From Sphingobacteriales bacterium (GTDB lineage: Bacteria; Bacteroidota; Bacteroidia; Chitinophagales; Chitinophagaceae): a stretch of 64,000 nucleotides of DNA. Numbering within the stretch: the first letter of the stretch is position 1; the number at the start of each line of letters is the position of its first letter. Positions 57,473-64,000 of this stretch are shown piece after piece. The notes under the pieces are model-generated. The model was not told the DNA's origin. It saw nothing but the letters and a program-made list of their open reading frames with translations, and did not search any database. A program made the position numbers and the translations under genes. The stretch is taken from positions 62,001 to 126,000 of the forward strand of contig JAAXIF010000028.1 of NCBI GenBank assembly GCA_012270485.1. Direction: 5' to 3'.

Positions 57473-59263
57473 TTATACCGTACCAACTACTTCTTCAAAC
57501 TCTACACCAGTTCTAACTGCAACGAAGTTAAGCGTTACGAAGTTAATTGAACGGGCAGGTTTGATGAAGATTGAAGCGATAAATTCGTTTCGATCAATGA
57601 CAGCGGGAGTGTTGTTTGTTTCGTCACAAACTACACGGAAGTCAGTGATCCCCCTACGACCTTGTACTTCACGAAGTAAAGGTTCTACGATGTTAGTGAA
57701 CTCTGCACGAGTAAACTCGTCATTGAATTCAAACATCACGTTTTTAGCAGCACGAGCGATAGCACGTTCTAGTACAAGGAACAATCTACGAACATTGATT
57801 CGGTCGAATGCACTTGGACGAGATTCAAACGTCTTATCACCAAATAGGATAACACCTGAGCCAGGAATATTGGCAATTGGGTTAACGCCTGCTTTATACA
57901 GAGTATCTCTCTCTGTTTTGTTTGGATTGCTTACAATGTCAGTAACACCCAAGTAGTTACCTCGTCTCTGACCAGCAGGAGAGAACCACGGAGCAGCTAC
58001 CGCATCAGTACCAGCGAATAGACCAGCAGTTGATGAGTTAGCAGGAATGTTACAGTACTTATCGTTGTACTTGTCATATACCTTCAAGAAGTTATTATCA
58101 ATAACTAGGTATGAAGATCGTGTACAACCACTCGCAAACGATGTAGCACTGGTCACAGGGGTAGTTCCCTCGATACCAGTCTTGTCGGGCGAAGTTGTTA
58201 CAACACAGTCTTTACGACCTTTAGCAATAGAAACAAGATCATTTACAACGGTAACACCGTTAGTCTTGTTAGTATGCTGAGGTGCGATTAACATATCGAC
58301 TTCTACAGTCTCTACGTCTTCAAATAGATCAAAACCTGTTTGGTATTCTGAAGTAGTCAATGTTCCTGAGTTTGCGCCACCACCAAGTTTAATCTTGGAG
58401 TTTGCGTTAGTCCACACGTTCTTAAATCCAACTGAATAATCCTGTGCGGAATCTACAGTTGCTTCATCACCAATACGGTGTCCCATGTTTAGATGAGCTG
58501 TACCGAATGCTGAATCGTCTCCAAAGTAATCATTCCAGATCCACTGTGACTGATTATTGATCACGTCTGAGATGTACGAAGGAGATCCGTCAGATGTCTT
58601 AGCACCTTTAAGAAGCGATGTGTGTGGGAAAGTTTCAAGTACTGTACCCTTAGTACCAGAGATTACACCAGTACGGTCGATAACAGCAACGTGAATTTCA
58701 TCGTTCTTTGATGAGTCGTTGATGCCTTCTAGGTATGGTGAAGTGCCTGGAGCTTGGTCGAATTCTGATTTGTACGTCCAAGCATCGAACGCTGAATCAC
58801 CACTCAGTGCAGGGCAGAATGAAACTTCTAGACCGTTACCTAATGCACCAGCATACTTGGCTACGAATGAACCAGTCTTGTTTCCTTCAGCGGATCCAAG
58901 TGCTAATGTATCAAAGTGCGAACGGTTCTTAATGAGGATTTGTTCACCAGCAGATTCAGTCACCTCTTCTAGTAAATAAGAAGATGATGCGTTTACCGCT
59001 GAGTCAGTTACCTCACGTACCACATATAGAGAGTTTGAGTACTTTAAGAATGAAGCTGCAGACAAAAAGTCTACATTGTTTGTTGTATCGGGAGCTCCGA
59101 AGACAGACACCAGACCACTCTCATCGGCTACTAGTGTTCGTTCTTCAACAGGCCCCCATCTAAAATTCCCTACAAAAGCGCCAGTAGAGGAAGTCACACT
59201 TGGCACCACACCAGTGAGATCGATCTCTTTGACTACAATTGCGGGAGAAGCTGATGTTGCCAT
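57473..59263 (-). CDS. 18: Tail sheath protein gp18
   Basis: A 596-residue contractile sheath subunit. N-terminal ATSASPAIVVKEIDLTGVVP and FVGNFRWGPVEE, and C-terminal SAFDRINVRRLFLVLERAIA, then FNDEFTRAEFTNIVEPLLRE, match gp18. The variable middle domain is exposed. A late promoter lies 72 bp upstream. Confidence 0.97.
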   Translation of the reverse strand: MATSASPAIVVKEIDLTGVVPSVTSSTGAFVGNFRWGPVEERTLVADESGLVSVFGAPDTTNNVDFLSAASFLKYSNSLYVVREVTDSAVNASSSYLLEEVTESAGEQILIKNRSHFDTLALGSAEGNKTGSFVAKYAGALGNGLEVSFCPALSGDSAFDAWTYKSEFDQAPGTSPYLEGINDSSKNDEIHVAVIDRTGVISGTKGTVLETFPHTSLLKGAKTSDGSPSYISDVINNQSQWIWNDYFGDDSAFGTAHLNMGHRIGDEATVDSAQDYSVGFKNVWTNANSKIKLGGGANSGTLTTSEYQTGFDLFEDVETVEVDMLIAPQHTNKTNGVTVVNDLVSIAKGRKDCVVTTSPDKTGIEGTTPVTSATSFASGCTRSSYLVIDNNFLKVYDKYNDKYCNIPANSSTAGLFAGTDAVAAPWFSPAGQRRGNYLGVTDIVSNPNKTERDTLYKAGVNPIANIPGSGVILFGDKTFESRPSAFDRINVRRLFLVLERAIARAAKNVMFEFNDEFTRAEFTNIVEPLLREVQGRRGITDFRVVCDETNNTPAVIDRNEFIASIFIKPARSINFVTLNFVAVRTGVEFEEVVGTV

Positions 59264-59334
59264 AACTTTGTCCTTTTAAAAATATCGGTTGCGAATTATA
59301 AGTTTAACATTATACGGAAAAATTTCAATACTAG

Positions 59335-59342
59335 TATTTATA
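59335..59342 (-). promoter_or_regulatory. T4-type late promoter for gene 18
   Basis: Minus-strand TATAAATA 72 bp before ATG 59263, just after the gp17 stop. Confidence 0.7.
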
Positions 59343-59354
59343 GTTTTGAAGATT

Positions 59355-60986
59355 TTACCACTCACTTACACCCACAGTACCGTGTAATCGTTCCACCCAT
59401 TCCTCTAATGCCTCACCATCTTGTCGCATAGATTCTTCCATTTCGATATGTTCCGAACCATCGTCAATGAAACCAGCGGGTGGTACATCCTGTTCTATCT
59501 CTCTCATCTTTTCTTCAAACATCATCTGTTTGAGATTGATATCTGTCATGTCCGCAAAAAACTGGGTGGATACGAAATATCCGAACATGACCAAATTCAT
59601 CATTAAGTCATCATGGTTACCCTCACTCGCTTCATAGGATTGTCCTTTACCTACGAACGTGGATATCTCCATGATTGTATTCTCATCTACAATCTCTAGT
59701 TTACCTTCCTCAAGTATGTCCTTGATTGCAGTACAACCAAGTCTCTTGGTTTTCCTATTCATCTCAATACCGATTGCGTTAGATTTTACCGAAGAAGATA
59801 GATGCACATTCTCATATTCTAGATCATAGTATAATCCATTACATACTACTGATCCTTGGTCATTTGCTTCAATAACAACATATGCATCGTTGTAGAGAGT
59901 TGAATACTTATATATAATATTTGGAAACAGCACAGGCGATATAGAGTTATTGCGATAGACAGCAACCTGTTTGAAAGGTTTCGTGCTAATGTCGATCACG
60001 TTAAACGTAGAATAGTCCTGTCCTCTTCCCTTCGATACATCGACACAAACAAGATACTCATGTTCTTTTTGTGGTTTATCGTAAACTAGGAAGTCCCCAC
60101 CATTGAGATATTCGATGGGTGGTTTTGCACGAAGAGACAACAAAGTCTCTCCGTTAATTAGCGTGTCACCTGTTCCAAAAAAGGTGTTACCAAATTCTTG
60201 ATCGAACTGTAATTGTGACGTGTTCGCGATTGTTTGACGTTTCCATTCCTCATCTCGGCCTGGCACATCCCACCAGTTTACCTCAAATGGTTGGAATTCA
60301 TTTACGCCTTGTTTCGCTCCTGTCCAGATTTTCTCAAAGGGATTCCCAATGCCGTTCGCAGTTGATGTGATAATGACTTTAGTTTCTTTACCAGCCGACA
60401 CGACAGGATATGTGGAAGTGTAGAATTCATTTGCTCTTTCCACAAAAGCGAACTCATCAAGAAACAGAAGGTTGACAGACATACCACGTATAGAACTGCC
60501 TGAGGTGGCAGCCGCAATAATACGAGAGTTATTACTAAACTCAATGCTACCCTTATTAAGTGCTTTACAGCCTGGCTGTAAAAAGAACGGTAAGTTTTCC
60601 AATGCGAGCGTAACACGACCTAACATCTCCCTTGCAGTAGCACCTTTGTTGGCGAGAACTGCGATTGTTTTTTCAGGGTGAAAGATTGCGTACCATAAAA
60701 TGTATACCACGGACGAAATACTTTTACCCGATTGTCGGCAAGCAAGCACTACGCAGAAACGATTATCGTTAAAGTGGTTAAACATATTCTCTTGATATGG
60801 ATACAAGTCAAAGTTGACAAGTCCATCATCAAGTGATATAATTTTAACATAGGTGCGAGCAAAGTACGCTGGATCCCTCATACATTTTGCGTACTCTTTT
60901 ACCGACTCCTCTGTCCACTCCTCTGCAACCCCATCTTTCTTTACATTGGGATTACCAAGGTAGTTATTCTTCTGATCCTGTAACAT
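59355..60986 (-). CDS. 17: Terminase large subunit gp17
   Basis: A 543-residue packaging motor. Walker A is CRQSGKS (83-89), Walker B LLFLDEFAF (173-181), the coupling motif ITSTANG, and the RNase H-like nuclease domain has VCVDVSKGRGQDYSTF and VIEANDQG. It cuts concatemers and pumps DNA into the prohead. It overlaps gp16 by 23 bp. Confidence 0.97.
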   Translation of the reverse strand: MLQDQKNNYLGNPNVKKDGVAEEWTEESVKEYAKCMRDPAYFARTYVKIISLDDGLVNFDLYPYQENMFNHFNDNRFCVVLACRQSGKSISSVVYILWYAIFHPEKTIAVLANKGATAREMLGRVTLALENLPFFLQPGCKALNKGSIEFSNNSRIIAAATSGSSIRGMSVNLLFLDEFAFVERANEFYTSTYPVVSAGKETKVIITSTANGIGNPFEKIWTGAKQGVNEFQPFEVNWWDVPGRDEEWKRQTIANTSQLQFDQEFGNTFFGTGDTLINGETLLSLRAKPPIEYLNGGDFLVYDKPQKEHEYLVCVDVSKGRGQDYSTFNVIDISTKPFKQVAVYRNNSISPVLFPNIIYKYSTLYNDAYVVIEANDQGSVVCNGLYYDLEYENVHLSSSVKSNAIGIEMNRKTKRLGCTAIKDILEEGKLEIVDENTIMEISTFVGKGQSYEASEGNHDDLMMNLVMFGYFVSTQFFADMTDINLKQMMFEEKMREIEQDVPPAGFIDDGSEHIEMEESMRQDGEALEEWVERLHGTVGVSEW

Positions 60987-61314
60987 CTATCACTTTTTCC
61001 TCATTACGCAATATTCTCTGTAGATCAGTAGTCGATCCTATAAACACATTATTGTTGGTAGTTCCTTTATTCTCCAACTGTTTAGGATCTTGTTTGATAT
61101 CCTTATTTTTCTTATTCAGATCCATAAGTTTATCGTTTACGTCTGAGATGTTTTTAATCATTCCAGACAATACCTCGAAGGCACGAGGATGTTCACTCTC
61201 TCGTGCAACTTCAATCATCAACTCTAAGGACTCGCGACCTTTCTCTATTAACTCGTAATAGGTATCGCGTGAGTACTCATAGTCTGTTGATATGTTCTTT
61301 TCATCTTTCGCCAT
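60964..61314 (-). CDS. 16: Terminase small subunit gp16
   Basis: A 116-residue helical protein with YYELIEKGRESLELMIEVAR, HPRAFEVLSGMIKNISDVND and an acidic C-terminus, the gp16 pattern. It regulates gp17 cutting and ATPase activity. Overlaps gp17 and gp15 as in T4. Confidence 0.92.
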   Translation of the reverse strand: MAKDEKNISTDYEYSRDTYYELIEKGRESLELMIEVARESEHPRAFEVLSGMIKNISDVNDKLMDLNKKNKDIKQDPKQLENKGTTNNNVFIGSTTDLQRILRNEEKVIDVTGSEE

Positions 61315-62096
61315 TACGCACTACTATCATCAATCAATTGAATATTAAATCCGAAATCACTGTCTGGACTTACGTTAGACGGTGTCGGTGTTATATTTAG
61401 TCTTTCGACAAATATGTCACTATCCTGTAGTCCTTCTTCCATCAAGAAGAAGTTAGCGTCAACAGTACGGACAATAGGCGCATCCTTGTCTGGGCCATAG
61501 AACGACATCTTCATCTCAAAATCTAGAGTGTAGATGATAGTTCGTCTTTGTCCTACTGAACCTTCAAAGTCATCTGAGAACGTGACACCACTCAACACGA
61601 TTGGTGTGTCTTCTGTGATCTCTGGATAATCAGTGAATGGTTTTACTGACAGAGTATATTGTGGGTTAAAATATGGTATGATCTGTTCCACAACTTGCAA
61701 CGCATCATCTTGACTCTTTGCATAGATGTTAAGTTGAAAGTTCATTGTGTAAGGAACAGACGTGTAAAATCTTTTCTTCTTTGTTGTCTCCGTGGCTGCA
61801 CGTGAGAACTTGTTAGTCTTGGGTAACTGTCTTTCTGGATCATATGCAATACTTGTGATCTCAAAAGACATACGTGGGAGTTTCATTGCAACTCTACGTT
61901 CTGCTTCTTCTCCCTTTGACATTTGTTCCAATCGTTCAATAAAGGATCTACGTGGTGCATATGACAAAGGAACCTTCACTTGCGAGATTGTCGCACCCGA
62001 AGAGTTCTGTCGCAACACATGAAGATTGTTGAACAATGATCCGAATACGGATACTGCCGTTCTTACTCTCTTGTTATAAAACCAAGTACCAAACAT
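61314..62096 (-). CDS. 15: Tail completion/sheath stabiliser gp15
   Basis: A 260-residue protein. The start MFGTWFYNKRVRTAVSVFGS, SQVKVPLSYAPRRSFIERL, RRVAMKLPRMSFEITSIAYD and VVEQIIPYFNPQYTLSVKP match T4 gp15, the hexameric tail terminator. One-base overlaps with both neighbours. Confidence 0.95.
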   Translation of the reverse strand: MFGTWFYNKRVRTAVSVFGSLFNNLHVLRQNSSGATISQVKVPLSYAPRRSFIERLEQMSKGEEAERRVAMKLPRMSFEITSIAYDPERQLPKTNKFSRAATETTKKKRFYTSVPYTMNFQLNIYAKSQDDALQVVEQIIPYFNPQYTLSVKPFTDYPEITEDTPIVLSGVTFSDDFEGSVGQRRTIIYTLDFEMKMSFYGPDKDAPIVRTVDANFFLMEEGLQDSDIFVERLNITPTPSNVSPDSDFGFNIQLIDDSSA

Positions 62097-64000
62097 TAGA
62101 ATATATCTCCGAATGGATTACTTTCACTAAAGTCTAGGAAATCACCCTCAAAATCATCGAAAATCTTGTTTTGTGCAGTTTCCTGTATTTCTTGTAATTC
62201 TTCTACAAGAGACGGAACCCATTCTGCATTTGATGATCCACCGACTACTGGAACGAATGTAGTAAACTGTCTATATGTTCCATCTGTACTACCAACGTGT
62301 GCAACCTGTAGTATGCGGTCACTGTCTGACCAACGAGTCACTTCACCTTTGATTGTGAACGCAGAGTTTGTCTGAGTCACAGTTTCACCAACTATGAACT
62401 GACCACCTGCCGAAGGAGCAGGTATAGTCACTGTAGGTGGATCTATGTAGTATTCACCAGAACTGTCAACTGTCACAGAAGATATCGATCCGTTTGTCAA
62501 TACCGCAGTAAGTTGTGCAGAGTCACCGTTGAAGTGTCTCAATATTGCAGTGTTAGATCCACTGTCAAACTCAGCAGTTGGTACACTAATAGTTGTCTCT
62601 GGTGTTGCAGAAACAATAATGTTACCCACCATGTTTTGGTGACCAGAAACAGTACACTGATAAGTGTAAGTACCTACTGCGTTACCAGTAGTATTCCAAG
62701 TAGTCACACCGTCTATGATATCTGCGGATGACACGATTACATTGTTACTTGAATCTTTGATCTCTATTGGGTGACCACCAGAGTTGTTATCTAGTACAAG
62801 TGTGTCACCAACAACGATGTTGATATCTGGATCAGTAAGATCTGTGATTTCACCGTTTCGGTCAGACTGTCCAGCATCAAACGTGTAATCGTTTCCGTCA
62901 CCACCTGAAATAGTTAGAGTGTATGTCGCTGATGTATGTACAAGTCTACTTGTCAGTACTGCACTCTTATCACCTGTCAACGCACGGAACTCATCTATAC
63001 GTCCAGTGAATGCTGAGTAATTGATACCATCCATTTCACGACCAGCGAATGCACCAACAGAGTAAGCATTACTACTGATAAGATTTAGTGGTCTATCTGA
63101 AACAGAATCTAATATTCGAGTACCATTCAAATATGCGTAGAGTTTGTTGTCACTGCTTTGGTAACCAAACAACAAGTGATCGAAACTAGAAGTACTGATT
63201 GTTGCACCTGTCAATACTTTCTGAGGTACACCATCATTATCCGCAAAAGAGTAAACGACTTGACCAGCACTGTTTATACCAATAATCAATTGATTCTTAT
63301 CACTGTCACCACCAGTAACCAATAACGCTTGTTGTCCTTCGGAAGGTAGTGCAGAAGACTTGACAAATAGTTCTACTGTACCATCTGTATTTGTGAATAG
63401 ATAGTTTCTCTCATCACCATGACCTCTTTGTGAGTGCAAGGATGAAGTACCAAACTTCTTATCGCCTTCAACTCCTGAGACAGTTAGTGTAGGTGCGGTT
63501 GAGTAACCACGACCACCAGATGTAACTGTGACAGAACTAACTCGACCTTGGTCATCAAGAACTGGTGTAAGTACAGGTGTGTTAGATGCATCCGTACCCA
63601 TAGTAACTTTGTACTGGAACGCACCTTCAAATTCTACGTCATCTATACTTTCTATTCCTGTTGCAAACTGTTCGTCATTGTACTCGAACAACTCACACTG
63701 CATACGGAATGTGGGTAGTTGTGATAGTTGATAGAACGGTGTTTCTGTCTCTACCTTCATTACCTCAAATAGAGATTGAGACATAGGTAGATAAATTACA
63801 TCCCCTTCACGAGGACGGAAACCCGCTTCTGTTAGTTTGTTACCTACAAGTTTCTTCCATCGTTTACGTGCGACAACAAAGGTTGCTTGGTCACGTAACT
63901 CGATACCAAACTTGGTGAATAGATCTCCCTCTCCATCGAACCCTTCGGTATTCTCGATGTACATCTCGATCTTATATGCATCTGAAAAACGTGAAGGGAT
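62096..64000 (-). CDS. 14: Neck protein gp14 with LamG-like and cupredoxin-like inserts, 5' end missing
   Basis: The frame stays open to the window edge; the residues before Met 63964 (SDAYKIE) continue the gene, so the N-terminus is missing. Counting from that Met, 1-95 (GDLFTKFGIELRDQATFVV; GDVIYLPMSQSLFEVMK; PFYQLSQL) and about 570-622 match gp14. In between lie a SGGRGYSTAPTLTVSG repeat (149-163), a LamG-like jelly roll (about 170-335, ending GRIDEFRALTG), a cupredoxin-like domain (about 346-453) with H398, C437, H442 and M445 as possible copper ligands, and a second GEYYIDPPTVTI repeat. T4 gp14 is about 256 residues; this is more than double. Confidence 0.88.
   Translation of the reverse strand: MPSRFSDAYKIEMYIENTEGFDGEGDLFTKFGIELRDQATFVVARKRWKKLVGNKLTEAGFRPREGDVIYLPMSQSLFEVMKVETETPFYQLSQLPTFRMQCELFEYNDEQFATGIESIDDVEFEGAFQYKVTMGTDASNTPVLTPVLDDQGRVSSVTVTSGGRGYSTAPTLTVSGVEGDKKFGTSSLHSQRGHGDERNYLFTNTDGTVELFVKSSALPSEGQQALLVTGGDSDKNQLIIGINSAGQVVYSFADNDGVPQKVLTGATISTSSFDHLLFGYQSSDNKLYAYLNGTRILDSVSDRPLNLISSNAYSVGAFAGREMDGINYSAFTGRIDEFRALTGDKSAVLTSRLVHTSATYTLTISGGDGNDYTFDAGQSDRNGEITDLTDPDINIVVGDTLVLDNNSGGHPIEIKDSSNNVIVSSADIIDGVTTWNTTGNAVGTYTYQCTVSGHQNMVGNIIVSATPETTISVPTAEFDSGSNTAILRHFNGDSAQLTAVLTNGSISSVTVDSSGEYYIDPPTVTIPAPSAGGQFIVGETVTQTNSAFTIKGEVTRWSDSDRILQVAHVGSTDGTYRQFTTFVPVVGGSSNAEWVPSLVEELQEIQETAQNKIFDDFEGDFLDFSESNPFGDIF

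Overview
This window is part of a T4-like (contractile-tailed) bacteriophage genome, most likely from a marine proteobacterial phage. The reading is based on complete T4-type modules: head and neck genes 14-15-16-17-18-19-20-67-68-21-22-23 in T4 order, a T4 replisome and recombination set (gp43, 44, 62, 45, 46, 47, 41, UvsX, UvsW, UvsY), the late sigma factor gp55 and the translational repressor RegA. Around these sit accessory genes typical of marine myoviruses: ThyX, MazG, Hsp20, 2-oxoglutarate (2OG) oxygenase-like proteins, and CsgG/CsgF. No photosynthesis genes are seen, so a cyanobacterial host is not indicated. The host cannot be named from the sequence. Almost everything is on the minus strand; the only plus-strand gene unit is a DUF4338/DruA-like gene followed by a tRNA-Gly-like gene.

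Layout (minus-strand transcription runs from high to low coordinates). 62-64 kb to 51.5 kb: neck, terminase, sheath, tube, portal, core, protease, scaffold and capsid. 50-51.4 kb: divergent plus-strand DUF4338 gene and tRNA-like gene with its own promoter and terminator. 50 kb to 37 kb: tail-tube paralogue, UvsY, glutaredoxin, UvsW, gp55, gp47, gp46, gp45, gp44, gp62, RegA, dCMP deaminase. 37 kb to 24.7 kb: Hsp20, glycosyltransferase, gp43, primase, UDP-sugar enzymes, UvsX, gp41, MazG, ThyX. 23.3 kb to 16.7 kb: a tightly overlapping operon with two membrane-anchored coiled-coil proteins, CsgF, CsgG, a curlin-like repeat protein, a FecR-domain protein, a second curlin-like protein, a small membrane protein and a CHASE2 adenylate cyclase. 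16.6-13.6 kb: DUF932 protein, metalloprotease-like protein, RecB-like nuclease. 13.5 kb to 5 kb: a run of proteins whose first residues look like T4 capsid-targeting peptides, including nucleotidyltransferase-, ligase- and nuclease-like enzymes. 5 kb to 1 bp: glycosyltransferase, methyltransferase, holin-like protein, and the start of NrdA.

Regulation can be read directly. Near-perfect sigma70 promoters (TTGACA, 17-18 bp, TATAAT) precede replication and metabolism genes. T4 late promoters (TATAAATA) precede head and tail genes, the putative encapsidated cargo operon, Hsp20 and the curli-type operon. The curli/cyclase operon therefore appears to be expressed late, with the virion genes. The two most unusual units are this late curli-FecR-cyclase operon and the late operon of putative capsid-targeted enzymes. 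A neck protein gp14 carrying LamG-like and cupredoxin-like inserts is a further oddity.
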